Positions 1-7,230 of a DNA stretch of 28,216 bases are shown one piece after another. Source of the stretch: an uncultured Mucispirillum sp. Lineage in GTDB: Bacteria; Chrysiogenota; Deferribacteres; Deferribacterales; Mucispirillaceae. The notes beneath the pieces were generated by a model. That model worked only from the letters and a program-made list of their open reading frames with translations. It was not told the origin of the DNA and made no database searches. The DNA lies in the NCBI GenBank assembly GCA_910586745.1, contig CAJUJZ010000015.1, positions 1-28,216 of the forward strand. Reading direction: 5' to 3'. The stretch's first letter is position 1. Each line of letters starts with the position of its first letter. Both the position numbers and the translations under genes were made by a program.

Positions 1-528
1 AAAGACTATATTACAGCATTTGCTTTATCAGAAAAAGGATGCATAGAAAAAAACGGCGAAGCATGCTATATTCTTGCAAATATTTATTATATGGGGCTTG
101 CTCATCAGACAGACCATGTAAAAGCGGCAAGATATTATATTAAATCATGCGAAATAGGCAACGGCAGAGCATGTTATATGATGGGTAAACTTTATTCTGA
201 AAGCAGAATTATACCAGAAGACATTGACCAGTCAGAAGCATATTACAGAAAATCAAATAAAATACTTACAAAAGAATGTAATGCAGGAAATCCTGAATCA
301 TGTCTTTATGCTGGAGCATTATATTTATACAGCAAAGGTGTGCCACATGATACAGATAAAGCATTAGGCTTTTTTGATAAATCATGCAAAATGGACTATG
401 CTTCAGGCTGCTACACTATAGGATATCTTTTAAATACGGGCAGATATAGTATTATGAAAAATCATGATATGGCTGCAAGCTATCTTAATAAAGCATGCAG
501 ACTAGGTTATAAAGAAGCATGTAAATAA
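1..528 (+). CDS. Cysteine-rich Sel1/Hcp-like repeat protein, 5'-truncated by the window edge
   Basis: The reading frame is open from base 1 to a TAA at 526-528, so the gene starts outside the window. The visible ~175 residues are tandem helix-turn-helix repeats of about 36 residues with the Sel1 pattern (A..YY.K.C..G...ACY..G.LY). Each repeat carries a spaced Cys pair, for example GCIEKNGEACY, CEIGNGRACY, CNAGNPESCL, CKMDYASGCY and CRLGYKEACK. Regular Cys pairs are typical of the Helicobacter cysteine-rich protein (Hcp) branch of Sel1 proteins, where they form disulfides within repeats in an exported protein. That makes a periplasmic or secreted location likely, but the signal peptide would lie upstream and cannot be seen. 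Such proteins usually act as protein-binding scaffolds; no partner can be named here. Confidence 0.85.
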   Translation, partial: KDYITAFALSEKGCIEKNGEACYILANIYYMGLAHQTDHVKAARYYIKSCEIGNGRACYMMGKLYSESRIIPEDIDQSEAYYRKSNKILTKECNAGNPESCLYAGALYLYSKGVPHDTDKALGFFDKSCKMDYASGCYTIGYLLNTGRYSIMKNHDMAASYLNKACRLGYKEACK

Positions 529-841
529 AGTCCATAGATACTTCGCCTTACAGGCTCAGTATGACATAGCTGCAGTATTTGTATTATTTGAAAGTGCATT
601 TATCCAATAATTTTACTTATTAATAATATTGCGTGGAGCAGATTTATTATATCTTCTAACTTGATAAAGTTGTGGTGCAGGCTCTTTTTTGTATTCTTCT
701 GATATTTTCATTTTATATTCATCTATTAATCCAGCTCCTTTAACTATATTTTTAGAAACAAAATAATGATTACCATAATTATAATATATCGGCATATTAA
801 TTGCTATATCAAGACATATATCATACATTAGGGGGTATATT
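529..841. other. Intergenic stretch with a repeat-like segment and a doubtful antisense ORF
   Basis: 313 bases lie between the Sel1-type gene and the next plus-strand gene. At 536-565 the text tacttcgccttacaggctca resembles the short 'cttcgcc...ggctcag.atgac' sequences dispersed between genes in many bacteria. This is recognition by eye only. The remainder is overlapped by a minus-strand frame listed separately. A Shine-Dalgarno-like AGGGGG at 830-835 serves the gene starting at 842. Confidence 0.4.
613..795 (-). CDS. Possible small hypothetical protein (about 60 aa), doubtful
   Basis: A minus-strand frame ends with TAA at 613-615. From the ATG at 795 it encodes 60 residues (begins MPIYYNYGNHYF, ends APRNIINK), with a polar Lys/Glu/Pro-rich second half and codon choice like the neighbours. 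The frame extends further upstream, with ATGs at 828 and 909, but those starts run towards or into the start of the convincing plus-strand gene at 842, so 795 is preferred. No clear Shine-Dalgarno precedes any candidate start. I do not recognise a family. It may be a real small gene, the tail of a decayed gene, or chance. Confidence 0.3.
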   Translation of the reverse strand: MPIYYNYGNHYFVSKNIVKGAGLIDEYKMKISEEYKKEPAPQLYQVRRYNKSAPRNIINK

Positions 842-1648
842 ATGGAAATAAATTCTTTAAATTCATTATATGCATTATATTCAGTAAATAGTGTGGAAAA
901 AAGTTCCACAAAAATAGTATCTCAAAATGAAAATCAGTCTTCTGATATGGATAAAGTAAATATATCAGAAGAGGCTTTAAAGCTTGCTCAAATCTCTAAT
1001 AATAGTGATGCAGAAGAAATAAAATCAACAAATGAAATTTTAAAATCAGACAAAGCAAGTGATTATACAGAAGAAGAAATGCTTACATTATTAAATGGCA
1101 GAATAAATGGAGATTTGCCAAATAAAGATGGTGTATTACCTGAAAATAAGGCATTATTACATCAGTTAGAAAGTATGCAAATAGACATAGAAAATAAATA
1201 TCCAAATTTAGATGATTTATATGCTAATGGATATAATGAAATAACTGCAATGAGATCTTTTGTAGCACATGCTGGAGAATATGTAAAAGTAACAATAGAA
1301 GATGCTGTAAGATTTATGCAGACAGAGCATAAATCACAAGAAATGTGTTATACTGATATTACTGCAAATATGAATTATGAAGAAGGCTTAAATTACATTA
1401 AATCAGTAGATTCTTTAACCGATATTATTTTATTAAATGCTAGAATGTGGGCAGATGACAGTTTAAGTGAAGAATATAAAAATAATATGTATCAGCAGTT
1501 ATTAGATAGATTTATGGAAATAGATAAAACACCTGAAAATATTGCCCGATTTCATTTAGACCCGGAAGAATCAGCAAGATATTATAAAAATCATAACAAA
1601 CCCCTTAATATTGAAACAGCAAAACAAATAGCAGACAGCATATCATAG
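842..1648 (+). CDS. Hypothetical protein, 268 aa, polar and mostly helical
   Basis: The ATG at 842 is preceded by AGGGGG at 830-835, a good ribosome-binding site. No signal peptide or membrane segment is visible. The first ~50 residues are Ser/Asn-rich and low in complexity, then comes DKVNISEEALKLA (about residues 37-49). This 'D.V.IS.EA' pattern recurs near the N-termini of many small flagellum-associated or otherwise unassigned proteins. The rest is acidic and helical, with one Cys and Trp at MWADD. I do not recognise the family and assign no function. A bidirectional terminator follows at 1681-1730. Confidence 0.75.
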   Translation: MEINSLNSLYALYSVNSVEKSSTKIVSQNENQSSDMDKVNISEEALKLAQISNNSDAEEIKSTNEILKSDKASDYTEEEMLTLLNGRINGDLPNKDGVLPENKALLHQLESMQIDIENKYPNLDDLYANGYNEITAMRSFVAHAGEYVKVTIEDAVRFMQTEHKSQEMCYTDITANMNYEEGLNYIKSVDSLTDIILLNARMWADDSLSEEYKNNMYQQLLDRFMEIDKTPENIARFHLDPEESARYYKNHNKPLNIETAKQIADSIS

Positions 1649-1680
1649 GTCATTACTTAATATTATAATAACTTATAAAA

Positions 1681-1730
1681 AATAACCCAGACTGATATAA
1701 TAAGTATCAATCTGGGTTATATATTTTTTA
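1681..1730. terminator. Bidirectional intrinsic terminator
   Basis: ATAACCCAGA at 1682-1691 pairs with TCTGGGTTAT at 1711-1720. The stem continues past one mismatch with tgat/atca, and the loop is about 9 nt. A T-rich run follows (atatttttta to 1730), and an A-run precedes it (to 1682) that becomes a T-run on the other strand. It sits between two convergent genes and can serve both. Confidence 0.8.
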
Positions 1731-1752
1731 ATTTATTACAATGCTAAAAATT

Positions 1753-2481
1753 TTATCTGCTTTTTATTTTACTTAATATTCTTAATATTTCAAGATAAAG
1801 CCATATAATTGTTAAGATTAAGCCAAAAGCTGCATACCATTCCATATATTTTGGCATCTGCATTGATGAGCCTTTTTCTATAAAATCAAAATCAAGAATT
1901 AAATTTAAAGCCGCCACAACTATTATAACAGCATTAATACCAATGCTTAATGAAGAATTACCATAAAACCACTCTGGGCGGATACCAAAAAATGATAATA
2001 TAAACAATACAACATACGATATGGCTATTGCAGCAGTTGCTGTTATTATTACAGACTTAAATGTTTCTGTCGCTTTAATTACACCTATTCTATAAAGAAT
2101 AAGCATTGTAAAAAATGCAATCATTGTATAAGCAACAGCTTCAAATACAATACCATTATACTTCTGGTTTAAAACTATAGAAATTACTGTAACAACAACA
2201 CTTTCTAATACTGCATATACTACAGATAAAACTGGTGCAGTTGTCGGCTTAAAAGATATAATAAGTCCAACAAAAAAAGCACCTATAGCAGATGCCATAA
2301 TTACTGCATTTAAAGAGCCATAAAAATTAGGCAGATAAGACATTACAATAAAGCTTGTAAGAATAAAGACAAGCCCTAAAATAAATGTTTTCATAATTGA
2401 ACCATTTACAGTCATACTGTCTGCACTTGAACTGTGACCGACTCTCTCAAATGTGCTGTCACTAAATACTGGATTACTCAT
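1753..2481 (-). CDS. Bax inhibitor-1/YccA family integral membrane protein
   Basis: 242 residues. A short soluble N-terminus (MSNPVFSDSTFERVG, then MTVNGSIMKT) leads into seven closely spaced hydrophobic segments, starting at about residue 32. The 'NPVF...F...MTV.G...K' opening followed by seven helices is characteristic of the bacterial Bax1-I/YccA-like group (PF12811 type). Some members of the wider TMBIM superfamily are pH-sensitive calcium leak channels; the role of the bacterial group is not settled. The start has AAGGAG about 9 nt upstream. It lies 19 bp downstream of the ferredoxin-fusion gene on the same strand and is probably cotranscribed, although no functional link is evident. Confidence 0.88.
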   Translation of the reverse strand: MSNPVFSDSTFERVGHSSSADSMTVNGSIMKTFILGLVFILTSFIVMSYLPNFYGSLNAVIMASAIGAFFVGLIISFKPTTAPVLSVVYAVLESVVVTVISIVLNQKYNGIVFEAVAYTMIAFFTMLILYRIGVIKATETFKSVIITATAAIAISYVVLFILSFFGIRPEWFYGNSSLSIGINAVIIVVAALNLILDFDFIEKGSSMQMPKYMEWYAAFGLILTIIWLYLEILRILSKIKSR

Positions 2482-2500
2482 TAAGAAACTCCTTTTTAAT

Positions 2501-4078
2501 TTATATTTCTAAAAAATTTGAAACAGCAGCCTTTTGAAAATCTGCATCATCAAGTAAATCTATTCTTTTAAAATTATTAAAGTGCACCTGTAAAAATGTA
2601 GGTACATCTTTTTCCTTAAATAATTTAATTGCCTGCACAGCAGCTTCACCAGGACGGTATATTACTTTATTTGCAAACTCTTTTGGTATAAACTCTAAAT
2701 CAAACATTAAGTTTATTAAATCATCATGAGTTTGGGTAGTATAAAAAATAAGTCCGTCTACCACACCTATACAGTCCCTTGTATAATCTATTACTGAGCG
2801 AATATATGACCTTACTTGATAAAGTTCATTAAGCTCGCTTTGAGAAATAACAATTTCAGCAAACCTGTCCCTGTATATATAATAGCCTTCTGGTTTTTCC
2901 TGCCCATATACTCTCACAGACATACCAAGAGGCACATTTTGTTTTGCAAGCTCACTTCTAGGGCGAAGCTGAAATTTATTATTAATTATTCCCTGCTTAA
3001 GCATTAATTTTACAAACTGTAAAAGTGCTGTTAATGTAATGCCATCAATATTTTTTTCTTTGCTTTCAACAGTTGCAGGTTCTAATTTTTCATTAAATGA
3101 TGTAATAGGATTTATACCCCTTGGTTTTACTGCTACAAGATTATTATTTCTTAAAAATGGAAAGTGCATATCAGTAAAAAGTTTTGGTGTTGCATAGTGG
3201 CAGCGGTTAAGCATATCAAGAGAAAAAATTAACTGGTTTGCCTTATCTGCATTTAAAAGCCTAAAAAAGTGTGCAATATCATAGCTTTTGCTGCCTCGTG
3301 GCATAATCATTTCATACTGCTGCGTGCCTATTTCAAAATTAAGATACCTAAACATATCCATTTTTGTTTCTGCTCCATAGCTGTCATTGCCATCAATCAG
3401 CACCATAACCCTTTCTATATCTCTTATTTTAAGTTCAGAATATAAAAAATCTGGCAGCATATCGTTATCTATAATATCTCTTAAAGGCTCATTATATGGA
3501 TGGGTGCCTTCAGATACAATATTATCAATAGCTGCAGAATAGCAGTAATATCTAATGCCACTTCTTTGCTGAATAAGCAGTATCCCGTCAGTGGGTCCTT
3601 CTTCTTTTCTTATATCAAAGGAACTTTTATAACTCTGCTCTGGACTGAAATCATTAATAGATACCGTTTCATCTGTTTCTTCTACTGTATCATTAATATT
3701 TTCTTCTATATTATATTCCTTTGCCTCATCTTTTTTTATTTCTGATTTATTTTCAGTATTAAAGAATTTTGCAGATGACGATATTTCACTTATATCTATT
3801 TCAATATTTTTTTTTATTACCTGCTGACATGCAAGGCGGTATCCTGCATCAATATTAACTTTTGCTAATATAAGCGTTTCCTTATATACAGGTTTTGGAG
3901 GGTTTGGACTAATATATCGCATTTTACATTTGCCACACTGACCTGCTCCATTGCATAATGTAGGGTTTATAAGGTTTTTATCAATTAGCAGTTTATACAT
4001 ATTTGTGCCTGATTTTGCTTCTAAAGTAATATTCCTGCATGGTATGCTTACCGTATAACTTTTTTTGGAAAAAAACAT
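2501..4078 (-). CDS. 2Fe-2S ferredoxin fused to a divergent RACE/DUF4445-like (ASKHA) region
   Basis: 525 residues. Residues ~8-95 form a 2Fe-2S ferredoxin domain with ligands C42, C48, C51 (CNGAGQCGKC) and C84 (RLACQ). This spacing matches the N-terminal domain of RACE proteins, the ATP-dependent reductive activators of corrinoid proteins. A Lys/Glu/Ser-rich linker covers ~105-160. The remaining ~360 residues keep RACE-like landmarks, such as ITLTALLQFVKLMLKQGII and the ISQSELNELYQVRSYIRSVI helix (compare the family's 'iTQ.Di...q.aK.Ai' element). The usual DIGTTT phosphate-binding motif and the second ASKHA glycine-rich motif are not visible. It is shorter than canonical RACE proteins (~600 aa). 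No corrinoid protein or methyltransferase is nearby. The ferredoxin domain is secure; the ASKHA relationship is inferred. GAGGGG precedes the start. Confidence 0.75.
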   Translation of the reverse strand: MFFSKKSYTVSIPCRNITLEAKSGTNMYKLLIDKNLINPTLCNGAGQCGKCKMRYISPNPPKPVYKETLILAKVNIDAGYRLACQQVIKKNIEIDISEISSSAKFFNTENKSEIKKDEAKEYNIEENINDTVEETDETVSINDFSPEQSYKSSFDIRKEEGPTDGILLIQQRSGIRYYCYSAAIDNIVSEGTHPYNEPLRDIIDNDMLPDFLYSELKIRDIERVMVLIDGNDSYGAETKMDMFRYLNFEIGTQQYEMIMPRGSKSYDIAHFFRLLNADKANQLIFSLDMLNRCHYATPKLFTDMHFPFLRNNNLVAVKPRGINPITSFNEKLEPATVESKEKNIDGITLTALLQFVKLMLKQGIINNKFQLRPRSELAKQNVPLGMSVRVYGQEKPEGYYIYRDRFAEIVISQSELNELYQVRSYIRSVIDYTRDCIGVVDGLIFYTTQTHDDLINLMFDLEFIPKEFANKVIYRPGEAAVQAIKLFKEKDVPTFLQVHFNNFKRIDLLDDADFQKAAVSNFLEI

Positions 4079-4396
4079 CTAACCCCTCGTAATAAAATAT
4101 ATAATTATTAATTTAAATATTTAAAATGATACTTTTTTTAAGTATATACTATATAATATGTGTATGCAATAATTAATTATTTCTGTTTCATACTTGAATT
4201 TCTATAACCACACATAACTGAAAAATAAATTCCTTTAAGCTTGATAAAATATGTACTGTATCTTATTAAAGCAAACTTATAGGAAATTAAGTAATAAAAA
4301 GAACGAAATAACATAATAGTATCTATCAAATTTGGCACAACAGCTATGAAAATATTATGATTTATGTTTTCTAACAATAAAAACAGAGTTAGCTGA
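4079..4396. other. Intergenic region, no supported gene
   Basis: 318 bases of very A+T-rich DNA between the ferredoxin-fusion gene and the isomerase-like gene. A 66-codon minus-strand frame (4177-4377) lacks a Shine-Dalgarno and has a composition expected by chance. This stretch should hold the 3' end of the glmS transcript and the promoter of the ferredoxin-fusion gene, but I see no clear terminator hairpin or convincing -35/-10 pair. Confidence 0.5.
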
Positions 4397-5179
4397 TTAC
4401 TGTGACTTAATGCAGCTGTGAAGAAATTTTATATCACATACAAAATCATCAAGATTATCTTTTGATGATTTTTCTGTTTCTACAGAAATAACTGCATTTT
4501 CTGGAATAAGCGAAAACAGCATATTAAAATCAAAAGTGCCTTTTCCTATATTATAATGCTTATCCTGTGTACCATTAATTTGACCGTCACTAATATGAAA
4601 CATATATGGATTTAAACTTATAAACTCTTTTAAAAAAGATACATAATCAATATGCAGGCTGTTTGCGGCACATATCCCATGACCTATATCTAAACATAAG
4701 CCTGCCCCGCTTTCCTGTATAATATACCTTATCTGTTCAGGATTATAACCTACACAAACATCATTTAATGAAAGAGTTTCTGTTTCTACTGCTACGCGAT
4801 ATGGTTTATTTTCTATTAATATTCTTTCATCATTAATCATTTTAATCTGGCGGGCAGTTTCTTTATAATCACCTTTTATGCCTGAATGAAATATTACTTT
4901 ATCAGCATTAAGATAATCTGCATATTTTAAAGCTTCATAAGCAAGCTTTATATTATCCTTCAGCTTTTCTTCAGAAGAAAAATTAATGCCGTGCATAAAA
5001 TGAGGTGCATGTATAATATAAGGAATATTCAGTAATTTCCATAAGTGAGCATATTCATCAAAAGATGACGGAATAGCATAAAGCTCTATATAGTCATAAA
5101 TATTTTCATCATACAGTTTTTTTGCAGTATCTATATAATTTCTATTTACAGACCAGAGTTTTAATCCAAACTTATACAT
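4397..5179 (-). CDS. Sugar-phosphate isomerase/epimerase-like TIM-barrel protein
   Basis: 260 residues with the ordered metal-binding motifs of the xylose-isomerase-like/endonuclease-IV TIM-barrel superfamily: HAPH, FHSGIKG, VETET, LDIGHG, FHISDG, a DKHYNIGKG loop and a final SVETEK. The His, Glu and Asp residues in these motifs are the usual divalent-metal ligands, so the enzyme is probably active. The substrate cannot be read from the sequence; isomerases and epimerases of sugars or sugar phosphates are commonest, and AP-endonuclease-like activity is less likely at this length. It starts 2 bp after the glmS stop and its GGA ribosome-binding site lies inside the glmS end, so the two are translated from one message. 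An amino-sugar-related role is a reasonable guess. Confidence 0.8.
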   Translation of the reverse strand: MYKFGLKLWSVNRNYIDTAKKLYDENIYDYIELYAIPSSFDEYAHLWKLLNIPYIIHAPHFMHGINFSSEEKLKDNIKLAYEALKYADYLNADKVIFHSGIKGDYKETARQIKMINDERILIENKPYRVAVETETLSLNDVCVGYNPEQIRYIIQESGAGLCLDIGHGICAANSLHIDYVSFLKEFISLNPYMFHISDGQINGTQDKHYNIGKGTFDFNMLFSLIPENAVISVETEKSSKDNLDDFVCDIKFLHSCIKSQ

Positions 5180-5181
5180 AA

Positions 5182-7020
5182 TTATTCCACAGTAACACTT
5201 TTTGCCAGATTTCGTGGCTGGTCTATTTCTCTGTTATTAAGTTTTGCTATATGGTATGCAAAAAGCTGCAGTGCTATTACTGATAAAAATGGAAACAGAT
5301 ATTCTTCCACATTAGGAAGCACTATCACATCTTCCACCCTGTTTTCCAGCAGCTTAAAGCCTTTTTCATCTGTTACAGCTAAGGCTTTTGCTCCCCGTGC
5401 CATTACTTCTTCGCAGGCATTTACCATTTTATCATACAGAGCGTCTGCAGGCATTATGCTGATCACTGGCATTTCTGCATTTATTAAAGCTATCGGACCG
5501 TGCTTGATTTCTCCAGCAGGAAAGCCTTCTGCCTGCAGATATGTTATCTCTTTTAATTTTAATGCACCTTCTAATGCTATTGGATAGTTTACATTCCTGC
5601 CTAAAAATACAAATGTTTTCTGCTGATAATATTTTTCTGCCAGCTTTGATATATGAGCATCTGCTGATACTGCTGCCTCTACTGCTACTGGAAGTTTCGC
5701 CAGCTCATTAAGCAGTTTATCTTTTTTCTGTTCATTTATACTGCCTGCGGCATCTGCTGTTAATACTGCTAATGAAAATAAGGCTGCAAGCTGTGCTGTA
5801 AATGCTTTTGTTGATGCTACACTTATTTCTGAACCGCATTTTGTATAAAAGGTATGGTCACTCATTCTTGCAAGAGTTGAGCCAAACACATTACATATTG
5901 ATACTGTTTTAAAGCCTGCTGCTCTTGCTTTCTCTAATGCTGATACTGTATCTGCTGTCTCTCCACTCTGGCTTACAAATACTGCTAATGTTTCGTCCGG
6001 CATAGCTGCCTTTCTGTATTTATATTCTGAAGCATATTCTGTCTGACATGGTATATTGCAGAATTCTTCTATCCAGTATTTTGCAGCCATAGTCGCATGG
6101 TATGCTGTGCCGCAGCCTATCATTAATATATTTCTTATATTTTTAAGTTCTTCTTTTGTTATTCCAAAAGCTGTATTGATATCTTTTAGTACGGCTTCTA
6201 TTGTACTTCTTACTGTTACAGGCTGTTCATTGATTTCTTTAAGCATATAATGTTCATAGCCGTTTTTGCTGGTGCTTTCTGCTCCATGCTCTAATGCTAT
6301 TATATTATAGTATTTTTCATGAAGCTTGCTATCATATATTTTTATTTCATTTTCTTTTAATAATACTATATCATAATCATCTAAATATACAGCACGCCTT
6401 GTCCATTGATTAAAGGCTGATACATCTGAACCTAAAAAGTTTTCATTATCTCCTGCTCCGCATACTAACGGACTTTTTACACGGCTGCCTATTATCATGC
6501 CTTGTGCTTTTTTCCATAAAACACCTATTGCATAGCTGCCTTCTAATTTTTTAGATACTTCTGATACTGCCTGTAAAAATCTTTCTTCAAAATTATCACT
6601 GACTGCCTTTAATTCTTCTTCTAATAAGTGAGCTATTACTTCCGTATCTGTTTCTGATTTAAATATATGACCTTTTTGTATTAATTCTTCTTTTAACGGC
6701 TGATAATTTTCTATAATGCCATTATGAACTACTGCTATATCACCTGTGCAGTCGCCATGTGGGTGAGAATTAAATGTTGTAGGCTTGCCGTGAGTTGCCC
6801 ATCTTGTATGAGCTATACCTGTTGTGCCATGTATGCTGCTCTTTGATACTTCACTTTCTAATACTGCCACTTTACCTACAGACTTTACTATTTTTATTCC
6901 CTCTTGTTCTTCTACTGCAAGACCGGCTGAATCATAACCCCTGTATTCTAAGGCTTTTAAACCAGATATTAATACTGCTGAACTTTCTTTTCTACCTGTG
7001 TAGCCAACTATTCCGCACAT
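5182..7020 (-). CDS. glmS: Glutamine-fructose-6-phosphate aminotransferase (isomerizing)
   Basis: Makes glucosamine-6-phosphate from fructose-6-phosphate and glutamine, the entry to UDP-GlcNAc for peptidoglycan and lipid A; cytoplasmic. The 612 residues match the family length (~609). The N-terminus MCGIVGYTG places the catalytic cysteine at residue 2. The class II glutaminase domain (to about 225) includes TRWATHGKP and HNGIIEN. Two SIS sugar-isomerase domains follow, with SQSGETADT, CGSEISVASTKAFTAQ and EGALKLKE. The protein ends with the typical PRNLAKSVTVE. GGAGAG stands about 8 nt before the ATG. It lies downstream of pyrG on the same strand, separated by three hairpins, and is followed without a gap by the isomerase-like gene. 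Confidence 0.98.
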   Translation of the reverse strand: MCGIVGYTGRKESSAVLISGLKALEYRGYDSAGLAVEEQEGIKIVKSVGKVAVLESEVSKSSIHGTTGIAHTRWATHGKPTTFNSHPHGDCTGDIAVVHNGIIENYQPLKEELIQKGHIFKSETDTEVIAHLLEEELKAVSDNFEERFLQAVSEVSKKLEGSYAIGVLWKKAQGMIIGSRVKSPLVCGAGDNENFLGSDVSAFNQWTRRAVYLDDYDIVLLKENEIKIYDSKLHEKYYNIIALEHGAESTSKNGYEHYMLKEINEQPVTVRSTIEAVLKDINTAFGITKEELKNIRNILMIGCGTAYHATMAAKYWIEEFCNIPCQTEYASEYKYRKAAMPDETLAVFVSQSGETADTVSALEKARAAGFKTVSICNVFGSTLARMSDHTFYTKCGSEISVASTKAFTAQLAALFSLAVLTADAAGSINEQKKDKLLNELAKLPVAVEAAVSADAHISKLAEKYYQQKTFVFLGRNVNYPIALEGALKLKEITYLQAEGFPAGEIKHGPIALINAEMPVISIMPADALYDKMVNACEEVMARGAKALAVTDEKGFKLLENRVEDVIVLPNVEEYLFPFLSVIALQLFAYHIAKLNNREIDQPRNLAKSVTVE

Positions 7021-7110
7021 ATTTTATACTCTCCATATATTCAAACTGTCAAAAAGTCATTTTTTTGAATTTTAAACAAACAATACTTATTATATTAAAA
7101 TTATTTGAAT

Positions 7111-7145
7111 GAACTAAACTTAGAGCATGTATCTAAGTTTAGTTC
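7111..7145. repeat. Perfect 14-bp inverted repeat in the glmS leader
   Basis: GAACTAAACTTAGA at 7111-7124 pairs exactly with TCTAAGTTTAGTTC at 7132-7145, leaving a 7-nt loop. In the minus-strand transcript it is the hairpin nearest to glmS, about 90 nt before the start codon. No U-run follows on that strand, so it is not a plain terminator. It could be an mRNA-stabilising or processing structure, a protein-binding palindrome, or a mobile palindromic repeat. Confidence 0.7.
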
Positions 7146-7151
7146 CCATTG

Positions 7152-7186
7152 CAGCCTAATAAAATGCGGTGAGCATTATTAGGCTG
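7152..7186. repeat. Long hairpin between pyrG and glmS
   Basis: CAGCCTAATA at 7152-7161 pairs with TATTAGGCTG at 7177-7186. Inside, ATGC (7164-7167) pairs with GCAT (7173-7176) around a 5-nt loop with a 2-nt bulge, 14 pairs in all. It is the middle of three consecutive hairpins in this gap. On the plus strand it is followed by GCAAAAAA, and on the minus strand by no U-run. Its function is unknown. Confidence 0.65.
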
Positions 7187-7189
7187 GCA

Positions 7190-7220
7190 AAAAACTGTCG
7201 AAAAAATGTATTTTTTCGAC
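7190..7220 (-). terminator. Probable pyrG intrinsic terminator
   Basis: GTCGAAAAAA at 7197-7206 pairs perfectly with TTTTTTCGAC at 7211-7220 around a 4-nt loop. Read on the minus strand, the stem is followed by AGTTTTTTG, a short U-run. It begins about 10 bp after the pyrG stop codon. The stem is A/T-rich except for its base, so termination may be partial, with read-through into glmS. Confidence 0.6.
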
Positions 7221-7230
7221 AAGCTGTATA

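Noticed and set aside
4177..4377. 66-codon minus-strand ORF
   Set aside because: No ribosome-binding site, A+T-driven composition, and no protein-family features; probably chance.
7021..7230. A glmS ribozyme in the glmS leader
   Set aside because: The region has three simple hairpins and none of the conserved core of the glmS ribozyme that I can recognise; that ribozyme is mainly known from Firmicutes.
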